Assembly: GCA_963555705.1 (NCBI GenBank)
Contig: OY743170.1
Location: 30,393,362 to 30,457,361 of the forward strand
From: Ligustrum vulgare
Taxonomy: Eukaryota > Streptophyta > Magnoliopsida > Lamiales > Oleaceae
DNA: 64,000 nucleotides
Direction of reading: 5' to 3'
Shown here: positions 51,106 to 60,779 of the stretch, piece after piece
How the letters are laid out: every line of letters begins with the position of its first letter
How positions within the stretch are numbered: position 1 is the first letter of the stretch
Position numbers and translations under genes: made by a program
Notes under the pieces: model-generated
What the model saw: the letters and a program-made list of their open reading frames with translations, nothing else
What the model was told of the DNA's origin: nothing
Databases searched by the model: none

Positions 51106-51340
51106 AGAGGTGTCAATCCGGGTGATCCGGGCCAGGTTGGCTTGCCAACATAAAATCCCGGTAACGGCCCGCTTGAACAAAAGCCCGCCCGTTGCGCATT
51201 CCGGGCCGATTCCGGGTCAGCCCAAAATTTTGAACTACAACCCAGGCCCACCCGCTAGCCCATCCGGGTCAAACACATGCGAGTCGCGGTTCGTTCTGAT
51301 TTAGCCGGTATGAATAAAAACATATATTTTTTCATATTTA
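51106..51340. mobile_element. hAT-like terminal fragment
   Basis: An island of GC-rich sequence, TAGAGGTGTCAATCCGGG followed by repeated CCGGG, GGCCCG and AGCCCG words, as in subterminal regions of plant hAT elements. It has no partner end and no transposase. Confidence 0.4.
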
Positions 51341-51399
51341 TAGCAATTTTTTGTCTATTCATTTAAATTTAGCTTTAAATAAGTTGTGGTATTTCTAGT

Positions 51400-51750
51400 A
51401 TTGTTTATATTATCCCTTATTTCACCTAATTGAAGTTTATTGATATAAATTTTTGGGTCGAGGAGTTTGGGATTGATTTTAGAATAATGTTGTGATGTGT
51501 GGGTTGATACTGAATTGTGGTTGGATGTTGAATATTGAATATTGAATGAGTTGAGATTTATACTTTTAAAATGGTTATGATGTCCCTCTACAGGTTAGAT
51601 AAGTCCAATTTATAGAGAAGAATATGTCGAAATTTCTATAAAATTTTATAATGTTTAAATGAAAATTTTGATGTTTTAAATGATTTATTTCCGCATGTAA
51701 AGGAAAGGGAAGTTAACACGCTAGGTTTAAGATTTTAAACTTGAAGTGTT
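51400..51750 (+). repeat. Chromovirus LTR terminal fragment
   Basis: Sense-strand end of the 38-47 kb family LTR: GATGTCCCTCTACAGGTTAG, then GTTAACACGCTAGGTTTAAG, then GAAGTGTTACGG. Truncated at the left. Confidence 0.75.
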
Positions 51751-51754
51751 ACGG

Positions 51755-52145
51755 CTGAGCTTGATGTTTAAAAGGACAATCTTGTATGACATGATTTTCA
51801 AAGCAGAAGTCACAAATAAAATGGCTCTGAACTACATGCACTGGCTATTTACCCAAATTGTCTACTTTTTATGTAATAGCATCTAAATATGCATCAAGTT
51901 TGGCATACAATGCTATGACCTCTTCCATCTCAAGTGTTGTTCGACAAAATACCAATGATAACTATTCACTGCCATCTTGCTGTGATGCCTCCAATTGTTT
52001 GCAAGTCAGTTCAATACCTGAAATGGAGAAAATTCACAACTTTTAAAAATTATCCAAAACAAAAATTAAGAAATAAAAATAAAAAACAAAAATAAAGAAA
52101 GATTTCAAACCAAAGCAAGAACTAATTAGTATCGATATTAATTAA
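51755..52145 (-). pseudogene. Tat/Athila-type gag zinc-knuckle remnant
   Basis: The reverse complement of about 51770-51830 reads CDFCFENHVIQDCPF, the CX2CX3HX4C knuckle characteristic of Athila/Tat gag. The remainder up to the primer site is broken gag and leader. Orientation agrees with the primer site and LTR to the right. Confidence 0.6.
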
Positions 52146-52172
52146 CAATCCTTGACAACGGTGTCAAAAACT
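52146..52172 (-). other. Tat/Athila-type primer binding site
   Basis: The reverse complement reads TTTTTGACACCGTTGTCAAGG, a decayed form of the family's characteristic TTTTTGGCGCCGTTGCC sequence directly after the LTR. Confidence 0.65.
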
Positions 52173-53640
52173 TGATGTGCTAAATCGTAAGTGTACGATG
52201 TCGCATCCAAGTAATAAAGTGGACTTTTTGAGTCCGAGTTATTGTTCCACAGAGATTGTAATTAAGTACAGAAATTGTGTTAGTTCTCGCCTTATCTGAA
52301 CGGTAGAACTTGGATTTTTGAATTGAACTAAACTATTAAACTAGAAATCAAAAGAAAATAAAGACATTTAAATATTTTAAATTAAAGTTTGTAAGTGTTG
52401 GGACATCCGATTTTACATAGTCAATACTTTTAATTTCAATTTTCTAGTTTTCTTCCTATTATAGTGCTCGATCGAATTCACTTATGCATATGAAATTCCC
52501 TTCTTGGGTTTAAATCAACTCTACCTAATTAGTCAACCATGTTAACAAAGAGCAGGTTGTAATGACTAGGTGCATGGGACACAAGAATTCATGTAACGAT
52601 TGCAATAACAATAAACGTATATCTCTATCGTTGTTGAATTACTGAATTTTATCCCTAGATCTAAGTATTAGCCCACCTCTCGAATTATGAAAACACCCAT
52701 TAAATCATGAACAAGTGATTAATCATTCACGAATTAAACACAGAATAAAATCAACACATGCAATCATAAACATAAACTAGATTTATAGAATTAAAACCAT
52801 AAAACTAAGCTATATGGAATATCCCAACTATGAAATTAATCGTTCATCAATAAAGAGATAAAAACACAGTAAAAATAAATATTACGCATGTTGAGTTTAT
52901 CAAATTAACAAATAAAATAAAATCTTGCATCAAGTATTTCGCTCCCCATTGATAACCTTCAATTCCCAAGTCTTTGCCTTCAATTTCCTCTCAAGAATTT
53001 GATGTTAAGAGCGTGAAATTATGATGTTTAGAAGCTGTACAAAGATTCTCTAATTCGTGAATGAGAAGTTGTATATATAGAGGAGGAGAAAACCTAGGAA
53101 AATGAGAAACAAATCAAGTTAAAATCCCCACATGGGCTTGAGCTGAAAAGCTGCGCGGCCAGGAGAAAGTGTGGTGGCCGCACAATTGAGCAAAATATGG
53201 TTCTGTAAAATCTATAAATCTTGCTCCACCAACAGGTCTAGAATCCGTGGCTCTAGAGTAGACAGTTAACAGCACGATTTCCATATTTTCCCTTGTGTTT
53301 AGTAGGTCCCTAAGCTTTATTTGCACATGAGTTCTTCATCTTTTAATTGTAACATTTTGGTCCCTGAACTTTCAAAAATCTTCAAATCTTCTTCCAAACT
53401 TCAAGCAATCCTCAATTAAACTCTCGAATTCTGATTTCTTCCACTTAGCTCTCCTTAGAAATCTCGGTTGACAACAACTCCCAATTTCTTCTTTCTAGCA
53501 CCAATTAGCTTCCAAATGTGCATTATTCCACTTTATTGCTTCATTCTTCCATGTTTGGGAAAAATTCTACAATGCAAACAAATATAAAGCAATGTGCAGC
53601 AATTATCCAAAAATGACGATAATTTATTCTAAGTTAGATG
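52173..53640 (-). repeat. Tat/Athila-type 5' LTR
   Basis: In minus orientation it ends CGTACACTTACGATTTAGCA beside the primer site and shows the blocks also found at 1-1393 (GTCCCAT-like, CTCGAGAGAGG-like forms). A TATA box on the minus strand lies at 53072-53079 (TATATATA). The left-to-right start near 53640 is not precise, and no TG terminus was fixed. Confidence 0.6.
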
Positions 53641-53650
53641 TATAGATAAG

Positions 53651-53707
53651 TGATGAGATTCAAAACGAGAAAGAAACACCGGAAAGTTCCGAACTCAGGT
53701 TGTGGTT
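53651..53707 (-). repeat. 57-bp stub of a gag-element LTR
   Basis: TGATGAGATTCAAAACGAG, then GGAAAGTTCCGAACTCAGG. It matches the end of the element B LTR at 20252-20310. Stub only. Confidence 0.6.
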
Positions 53708-54564
53708 GTGTGACGACCCGAATTCTCGACCATTCCAGTGCCACAAAAAGTGACTCATATCATATTATCGAGACTTAAATAGTAATGTAAAATTATTCAA
53801 AAGAATAATTAGAATCCCATAATTTAATTTGTGAATAAAAATAGAACATAATTTTCTTACATAAAGTTCAACATAATTATCTCATCAATCTTAACCACTT
53901 TTGCCACTTCCATGTTGACCGCCTCGAACCTTCAATTATCTGAAAATGGTAAATATCGTGGAGTGAGATTTATAAAATCCCAGTAAGTATACCAAGCATA
54001 ATTTTCTTTTGAAAGCATATGGATCATTTTCATCATAACATAGGATAGGATCGAAATCCTCATAAACATAGAGAGACACAAGAATTTTACCGAACTTAGA
54101 TGGCAAGAATTCTTATGTGTAGCGCTACTAAACTCCGGTCCCCTTAGCATAATCATAAACATATCATATGGGACCAATAGCAATCTTGTGAGATTGATTT
54201 CATAGCAATGATCCAAACATTTTCGTAAAAACATATGGTATATCTAATTTTCATAAAAACATACTTACTTTTCTTAAAAATATAAGGTATTTTACTTTAA
54301 ATAAAAACATGCTTACTTTTCTTAAAAATATAAGGTATTTTACTTTTCATAAAAACATACTTACTTTTCTTAAAAACATAAGGTGTATTTACCTTTCATA
54401 AAAACATACTTACTTTTCATAAAAACATAAGGTAATACCTTTCATAAAAACATACTCACTTTTCATAAAAACTTAAAGTATATTTACATTTCATAACAAC
54501 ATACTTAATTTTCATAAAAACATAAGATATACTTACCTTTTAAAAGATTAAAATGAAGTGTAGT
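53708..54564 (-). repeat. Reversed LTR fragment related to the cargo element
   Basis: The reverse complement matches the 3' third of the LTR at 56640-57340: CAATGATCC, GGGGACCGGAGTTTAGTAGC, the CCACC/AGTTCGGTAAAATTC block and TAGGATAGGATCGAAATCC. Its terminal sequence, minus strand, is GGGTCGTCACA. It contains a minisatellite of five to six units of about 57 bp (54216-54545; core CATAAAAACATACTTACTTT), expanded relative to the two or three units at 56640-56760. It directly abuts the 5' LTR of the cargo element in opposite orientation. Confidence 0.8.
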
Positions 54565-57500
54565 TATAGCGACTCAGAATTTTTATGCAATAAATAATTA
54601 TTTTAATATTTAGAAAATTGTGTCGCTACTATTTCATTTATTATTTTGAAATTAATGCCGCGACGGATTCGTCTAGCCAAGTCAAGAAATATCGAATTTG
54701 TTCGATTTTAAATTAAAATCCGAATTTCTAAAATTATATTATTTTAATTATTTATTTAAAGTATTATTTTCAAAATCATTTTTCAGTCCAAAATATATCA
54801 GTTTTAAATACTTTTCTTGATCGAAGTTAGTCCAATATTTATCAAAATTGTATCATGAACCCACATATTTTTCTTCCTTCTTTATTACTCTTTCCACCTC
54901 AATATACCATAATCAAAGCATCTTCATCATATCATTACACCTAACAAAGAACACCACTACCAATTAATCAAAGCTATCACAATTCAATCCTACCCCATGT
55001 GTATACTAAACATAATGATGAATTACCCATATTCCACCCTTTTCATACCTAACTATTCATCATTTTTCCTAAATTTATACGTTCTCCATCTCCTCAAAAT
55101 ACACACAACAAACTACCAAACCACTGCAAAGTCATCACACCCTAACCGTCCCTGCTTAACCAACACTGCCCTTCACTGCACCACCTGCAATACACAATTC
55201 AATTCCAAGTTCAAGCACAGCCACCGATTTCAATTCTTCCTAGCATCACCATCACTACCGCCTATTCACTACCACTGTTTCATCAATGTCAAAACCACCA
55301 CTATCCATTTCCACCTTCATCACCTGCAACTCACAATCAGACACCTCCATATCCACACAATCACAGTCCAGATCACCACGAACCCACACTGCCACTACCA
55401 AGCTGAACCAGAATCACCACCCACACTGATTCATCTCCCTCACGCAGTTAACCTCACATAACCATCTCAACATCACACAATTCTCAATTCCATCAAGTTT
55501 TCAGAAATCATTCTCATTATCAATAACCTCACCACTGCAAATCACCATTTATCATCATCACCAAATTGGCAAGCCATAACCAAGATCCACAGCCTGCATA
55601 TACAATAACCAAATACAACCAATGCCACCTTCAACACCATTTCAGTATTATCTCCACCACCGGTAGCATCACCAGCCCTTTCACTGTCACCACCGCACTC
55701 AGCCGAACCACAGTCTCAACGTCACCCACAACCACCTACTGCCCAACTCCAATTCAGTATAAAGTTGTACCAAAATCAAACCCAAAAACCCACGAAGGAC
55801 AAGAAATAAATCAATTACCTACCTAAACTGTTGATTCACCATCGGAAATTATGATTCCAGCCGCGATGTAACCTCGGTTTAACCATCGATTTCGGCCTCA
55901 AATCAGCACCAAATTCTGTCTTTTTGCTACCAATTCTTTCCCTTAGTCACCGCCACCCAACGGCGGTGATAGCGCCGCATTGTCGCCGACGAATCGCCGG
56001 CGGATTTGATAAATCAGTCGATCGCACCTCCGTTGCCTTTTCTCCTTTTTTTTCGCCTTGGTGAAGTGAGAGAGAGAGTATAACGAGAGACTGGTTAGAG
56101 AGAGAGAGAAAGATCTGATATATTTAACTTTCCAGAATTTGCAAATCAGTCCCTGACATTTTAATTTGTTTCCATTCAGTCCTTTTAGTTTTAAAATCAT
56201 CAATTTCAGCCCTTAAGTTTTAAATGATTTTAATCAGCCCTTTCATTTTAAAATTCTGATCAATTCAGTCCCTGCTGATTTACTTTATTTGATTTTAAGC
56301 TCAAGTTTCAAAAGTATTCATTTTAATCCCTCAAGTTTCAAAAGTATTCATTTTAATCCCTCAACTTTCAAAAGTATTCATTTTAGTCCCTCAACTTTCA
56401 AAACATCAATTTTAGTCCTCAAATTATAATTTATCATTTTGAACTATATATTCGATAGACTAAAGTGACTTATTGGCTAAGACGAAGCGTACGGAGAATT
56501 TAAAGAAATTGAAGTCATTCCCGCTCAACTTTGCACTCGTCGGATTTGAGGTAGACTCGCACTTATTAATTGATTTAAATTATGATTTCATATGAATGTC
56601 ATGTGACTTGTGAAAGTCAATTTTTAAGAAAAACAAGTATGTTTTTATGAAAGGTAAATATACCTTATGTTGTTATGAAAAGTAAGTATGTTTTTATGAA
56701 AAGAAAATATACTTTATGTTTTTACGAAAAGTAAGTATACCCTATGCTTCACGAAAATGTTTTTTTGGATCATTGCTATGAAATCAATCTACCAAGATTG
56801 TTTTGGGTCCCATATGATAAGTTATGATATGTTAAGGGGACCGGAGTTTTAGTAGCGCTACACATAAGAATTCTTGCCACCTAAGTTCGGTAACATTCTT
56901 GTGTCTCCTATGTTTATGAGGATTTGCCACGAAGTTCGGTAAAATTCCTGTCTTTCCATATGTTTATGAGGATTTACCACCTAAGTTCGGTAAAATTCCT
57001 GTCGCGTATGTTTATGAGGATTTCGATCCTATCTTATGTTATGATGGAAATGATCCCTATGAATTTCATGAATTATGTTTTGGTATACTTACTGTTATTA
57101 TGATCTTACTACATAAGAATTCTTACCACCTAAGTTCGGTAAAATTCTTATATTTATGAGGATTTCGATCTTATCCTATGTTATGATGAAAACTTACTGT
57201 TATTATGATTTTACTGCATAAGAATTCTTGCCACCTAAGTTCGTTAAAGTTCTTGTGTCTATTTATGTTTATGAGGATTTCAATCATATCTTATGTTATG
57301 CTTTCAAAAGAAATTATGCTTGGCATAATTAAAATATTTTTATAAGTATATGGTTTTCAAAGAGCTGTTTTCAAAGAGCCTATGATTTGCAAAATATGTC
57401 CCGTGCTGTAATGCACAATATGAGTTTTATCAAGAGCAGTTTTATAAAGAAGCTCTATCAATGCCCGTTTTATAAAGAGCCGGGATTTATGTGTTTAATC

Positions 57501-57922
57501 ATCTTATAAATTAAATTAATATGCGATGAGTCTACTGAGTATTTCCCCCATGAAATACTCACCCTACTTTTAACAGTTTTGCAGATTTCGGAGACGGTGG
57601 CGAGCGATGAATGATGGTGGCAATAATCGTTGAACGGTTGAAAGTTTGACGTTAATGATTTCCGTATTTTCCAAACAATCGAATAATTTAGAGAAGTTCA
57701 TTTATTTGAAAAATTATGATATTGGCAATTTCTTTACAATATTAATGGTTCGATTTACTATTTCAAATGGTTTCATAAATGTTTTCAATTTTAGCGGCCA
57801 TTACAGTTTATTTAATGTTGCCAAAAATGAATTTCAATTATTTCTTCCGCAAAAATATTATTCGAAAAATTTAGACAGAAAATGACGTAGTGAATCGGGT
57901 ATACGGAACTCGGGGCGCTACA
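54565..57922 (+). repeat. 5' LTR of the cargo element
   Basis: 3358 bp, starting TATAGCGACTC (TG of the usual terminus replaced by TA) and ending GGGGCGCTACA. Left third AT-rich; 54880-55830 is ACC/CAT-rich with long but low-complexity open frames. GC-rich block and GA tracts at 55960-56110. 32-bp tandem units (TTTCAAAAGTATTCATTTTA) at 56310-56410, three here against two in the other LTR. Tandem blocks with AAGTTCGGTAAAATTC at 56880-57260. Confidence 0.95.
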
Positions 57923-57925
57923 AGT

Positions 57926-57937
57926 TGGTATCAGAGC
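57926..57937 (+). other. Primer binding site of the cargo element
   Basis: TGGTATCAGAGC, perfect complement to the 3' end of plant initiator Met-tRNA, three bases after the LTR end CA. Confidence 0.95.
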
Positions 57938-58780
57938 TAGTCTGCGTTTCTGTAGACTGGAAAAATTTTCAAAAAGAATTTTCAAGAAATATTTTCCATT
58001 ATAAAATTTTATTGATGAAGATTGCCACTGCCATCATTCGTTCCACCAACTCCGAGGTAAAGAAGTTTATGATGTTTAAAGTTATTTCAGTATTTCGAAA
58101 ACTCATTTTATTGATTTATGAGAAAGAATGAAGAGTATTTCGGATACTTATGATTTATGAGAAATAAGAATGTATTTCTTCGAAAATAATGATGTTGTTA
58201 TGCTTTGTCATAACTTATATGCTTTAATGTATGATTATGAGAAATTTTTTTAAGTAAACGAGTGTTGAGCATAATGGGAATAATGTGATTTTATTGAGAA
58301 TTAAGTAATGGATATTATGTTGAGTTAATTTATTATGCCTCTATGTTGAAGAGAAATTTATTATGAAGTTTGGCTTTGTGAATAAATTTTGGGAATATGA
58401 TTTATGGCATATATTTATAAGTATGAGTAACTTTTGAGCCAATTAAGGTATGGAAGGAAGTAATATTGTGACATTGAAAAATATGATTTGAAATTTCTAT
58501 ATTGAGGAATTATGAATTGAATTATGGGATATTTTGATGATATTGAAGTGTTGGAATTGTTTTCAATATTTTTAGATCGTTGTGATCAAATGTGGAGTTA
58601 TTTATTATTGTGAGTTATGAAGTATGCTTATGGTTTGGATAAGTCCAAATTACAAGGGAGACTCTATCCAGAATTTTATCATTTGGAATTAAGAGCATAA
58701 TATGATAAGCATCCACTAAAGGAATTAAGGTTAGACATGCAAGATCATTTACATCACAAACGAGATTTAGTAGATGATAG
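57938..58780 (+). other. Leader and left spacer of the cargo element
   Basis: No gag or other domain. AT-rich sequence of the same style as the chromovirus spacers at 8591-9589 and 41640-42660. The two short open frames here (57646-57885 and 57925-58131) cross the LTR boundary or lack any similarity and are not credible. Confidence 0.6.
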
Positions 58781-58787
58781 CAGAGAT

Positions 58788-58793
58788 TTTATT
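58788..58793 (-). terminator. Poly(A) signal downstream of LOG
   Basis: AATAAA on the minus strand within GAAAATAATAAAATC, about 320 bp after the LOG stop codon. It would end a minus-strand transcript of the cassette. Confidence 0.5.
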
Positions 58794-58867
58794 ATTTTCT
58801 CATAAGGAGAACACACAAGAGTCACACTGGAAAGGAATACATGAAACACACGAAAGCATAAGAGAAA

Positions 58868-59106
58868 AACATGGAAAGATCCTCAGAATGAGAGATGTGT
58901 TTCCGGAGTAGCCGTATCCTACCACCTCTGATCTTTTGAGGAAATAAAGAAACCTTCAAAGAGGTGTGTTTCGAGAGTAAGAATACTCCGTAATCTACCA
59001 CCTGGAATCTTTGAAGTACACACAAGATTTAAACATTAAGGAAATCCTAGTAAATGGAGGGGTGTCTCGAGAGTGAGAATACTCCATACTCTACCCCCAC
59101 CTATTC
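58868..59106 (-). repeat. Three diverged tandem units 3' of LOG
   Basis: Units of about 65-85 bp at 58880-58945, 58955-59018 and 59060-59106. Each has the order GTGT(T)TC..GAGAGT..GAATACTCC..CTACC. The core GAGTNNGAATACTC can form a short hairpin. They begin 7 bp after the LOG stop, so they would lie in its 3' untranslated region. Confidence 0.65.
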
Positions 59107-59112
59107 TAAGAT

Positions 59113-59766
59113 TCAAAGAGTTAAATTTACATTAACCGGACTCCATTTTCGCTTGATTCCCCTTCCTTGCGACCAATCTATTTTAACTCCTGCTGGATCT
59201 TGTATTGAGATATATGACTGCAGCTTATCCAGTAGTTCATCAATAGTAGGAGCAGAAATAAGAAGCCTTCTGGAAAATGGAGAGATGAATCCCTGTTCCA
59301 CAGCATAATCAAGAAAGGTTAACAAACCATCAAAGAAATTGTTAACATTCAGAAGCCCAATAGGCTTAGTATGGAGATCTAGTTGAGCCCATGAGGTAAT
59401 GTTAAAGATTTCTTCTAAGGTACCAAAACCTCCGGGCAGGGCTATAAAGGCATCAGAACCATATAGCATACAAGTTATGCGTTCATGGATGGATAAAGTT
59501 TGAACTTCATGCCCTCGTGTTTTGCCTGCAACATCTACCAAAGGGACAGGTATGACACCGATTACTTTTGATTTCTCTGCAAGAGCAGATTGGGAAACAC
59601 AACCCATTAGACCACTGCTACCACCCCCATATACAAGAGTGATACCTTTTTCCCCCAGTTTCTTTCCAAGATCTACAGCCGCTTCTAGATAACCGAAGCC
59701 TTTCCCTACTTTTGATCCACAAAATACACAAATAGTTTTGATCTGTCGAAGTTTTGGTGCTTCCAT
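59113..59766 (-). CDS. LOG-like cytokinin riboside 5'-monophosphate phosphoribohydrolase
   Basis: 217 codons, uninterrupted, ATG at 59766 and stop at 59113; plant LOG proteins are usually 200-230. The family releases active free-base cytokinin and ribose 5-phosphate from cytokinin nucleotides, as a cytosolic and nuclear dimer. Visible hallmarks: KTICVFCGS (residues 10-18), LVYGGGSSGLMG (44-55), KVIGVIP (67-73), DAFIALPGGFGTLEE (105-119) with the signature PGGxGTxxE, TSWAQLDLHTKPIGLLN (124-140), EQGFISP (157-163) and SAPTIDEL (171-178). The substrate-site pair Arg-Lys, normally in an H-x-R-K stretch, is Arg96-Ile97 here, so activity or specificity may differ. The basic tail (204-217) is not typical. 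Plant LOG genes have several introns; this one has none and probably arose from a processed mRNA. It lies antisense inside an LTR element, 300 bp after the Cys-rich ORF. Family certain, activity unknown. Confidence 0.93.
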   Translation of the reverse strand: MEAPKLRQIKTICVFCGSKVGKGFGYLEAAVDLGKKLGEKGITLVYGGGSSGLMGCVSQSALAEKSKVIGVIPVPLVDVAGKTRGHEVQTLSIHERITCMLYGSDAFIALPGGFGTLEEIFNITSWAQLDLHTKPIGLLNVNNFFDGLLTFLDYAVEQGFISPFSRRLLISAPTIDELLDKLQSYISIQDPAGVKIDWSQGRGIKRKWSPVNVNLTL

Positions 59767-59840
59767 CTTTGATAGTAAAGAAGGGAAAACTTACGAAGAA
59801 GATGTGATTTTGGGATGCCTGAACTATGAAATATGTTTGG

Positions 59841-59849
59841 CTATTTAAA
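59841..59849 (-). promoter_or_regulatory. TATA-like box upstream of LOG
   Basis: TTTAAATAG on the minus strand, about 75-80 bp before the LOG ATG, flanked by the short palindrome GGCTTTAAATAGCC. The identical nonamer precedes the Cys-rich ORF at 60650-60658. Confidence 0.5.
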
Positions 59850-60065
59850 GCCGGAAAAATTTACTGTTTTTGATTGATTCTGAAAAAGTAAAGATTTACT
59901 TTTGACAAAATCAGCCCACTTTTGAATATTTTTATCGTATCGAGGCTGTCACCTTTCGGCGATTAAATATTTTATTTCCAGCTTTATCAAACCTCGAGAA
60001 AGGAAAATATATTTTATTTTCAAAACGCGTGAAAGAAAGCAGCAAAATATTTTAAAAGATTTACC

Positions 60066-60617
60066 TTATATCATTGCTGAACTGCCAGAAGCCTCATTTT
60101 GTAAAACAGACTGGCAAACAGGATCTTTCGATATTATATTTTGGAGACTATAACGATTTTTGTCCTCGTTAAACTGAGCGTATAAGGAGAGAAGTTCACG
60201 TTGTACATAACCACTTGGGTGCGTCTCAAGAGTCAGTCGAATATCATCCAAAGACTCTTTACTCAGTCCACCCTTTATGAATTCGATTTTATCATCCCGA
60301 TTAGTAGAAGAATATCCTACTGATTTGCAACGAGTATTACAGTTCCAACGAGCACATTTGTAGCAACCACCCAGTCTTTTTGCTCTTCGTTTCTTTGCAA
60401 ACGTGCTTTTGCCTAAACCAGGCATGTGCTTTGGAAATGTTGATGGTAATTCACCAGATAGTCGAACCTTTGCTTCTATCAACCAGCGAACATCTTCTGG
60501 AATATCATGAGCCATTAGCAACCTCAATCTTTCGAGCCTTATTTTATAGATCTTTCTCAGATCATTCATAGGAAGACTGGAATAATACTTGCGAATGTTA
60601 GAAAGAATGATATCCAT
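60066..60617 (-). CDS. Basic Cys-rich protein resembling viral nucleic-acid-binding proteins (Viral_NABP type)
   Basis: 183 codons from the first ATG at 60617 to a stop at 60066; no break. The frame is open upstream to a TTG at 60632, but that is not a plant start. Residues 1-60 are predicted helical and charged. Residues 69-81 are a glycine-then-basic run (GKSTFAKKRRAKR). Four cysteines follow as CX2CX4CX3C (Cys85, 88, 93, 97: GGCYKCARWNCNTRC), then IEFIKGGLSKE and an acidic, helical C-terminus. The order basic KRRAK run, Cys pairs, then a short FI-x-G segment is the layout of the nucleic-acid-binding proteins encoded near the 3' end of carla-like flexuous plant RNA viruses, where they suppress silencing or bind host promoters. 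It lacks the His of a retroviral zinc knuckle. The assignment rests on motif layout only. It sits just upstream of LOG on the same strand, so the two may be expressed together or from paired promoters. Alternatives: an unknown plant zinc-finger protein. Confidence 0.6.
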   Translation of the reverse strand: MDIILSNIRKYYSSLPMNDLRKIYKIRLERLRLLMAHDIPEDVRWLIEAKVRLSGELPSTFPKHMPGLGKSTFAKKRRAKRLGGCYKCARWNCNTRCKSVGYSSTNRDDKIEFIKGGLSKESLDDIRLTLETHPSGYVQRELLSLYAQFNEDKNRYSLQNIISKDPVCQSVLQNEASGSSAMI

Positions 60618-60649
60618 TGTTTGATGATTCAACCTCTTCTCAGCATGAA

Positions 60650-60658
60650 CTATTTAAA
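60650..60658 (-). promoter_or_regulatory. TATA-like box upstream of the Cys-rich ORF
   Basis: TTTAAATAG on the minus strand, 33 bp before the ATG at 60617. It is the same nonamer as before LOG. A five-codon upstream ORF (ATG at 60645) lies between box and start. The short distance suggests either a very short leader or use of the internal Met at codon 18. Confidence 0.45.
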
Positions 60659-60779
60659 AGCGCAAAGGATCTGAGTGAATCCGCGTGATGTTGTGACCAG
60701 CAAGAAAGAGCAGGATTATTTTAATGAAAAGAGGAGACAAGAAGTAATGCGCTGTTAAATTTTATCGATAAAGGAGATT

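Noticed and set aside
54997..55461. 154-codon ORF in the LTR, repeated identically in length at 61571-62035
   Set aside because: His/Thr/Pro-rich low-complexity product of an ACC/CAT-rich segment; identical only because the two LTRs are young copies; no domain, no promoter context.
55566..55826. 86-codon ORF in the LTR (and 62140-62400)
   Set aside because: Same ACC-rich composition effect; one amino-acid difference between copies is no evidence of selection.
57646..58131. Two ORFs near the 5' LTR end and primer site as a gag start
   Set aside because: The first lies in the LTR and the second crosses the primer site; neither resembles gag.
60066..60632. Reading the Cys-rich ORF as a retroviral gag zinc knuckle
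   Set aside because: The cysteine spacing is CX2CX4CX3C with no His in the CX2CX4HX4C position, and the strand is opposite to the element.
60618..60632. Upstream start of the Cys-rich ORF at 60632
   Set aside because: The codon there is TTG; the first ATG in frame is at 60617.
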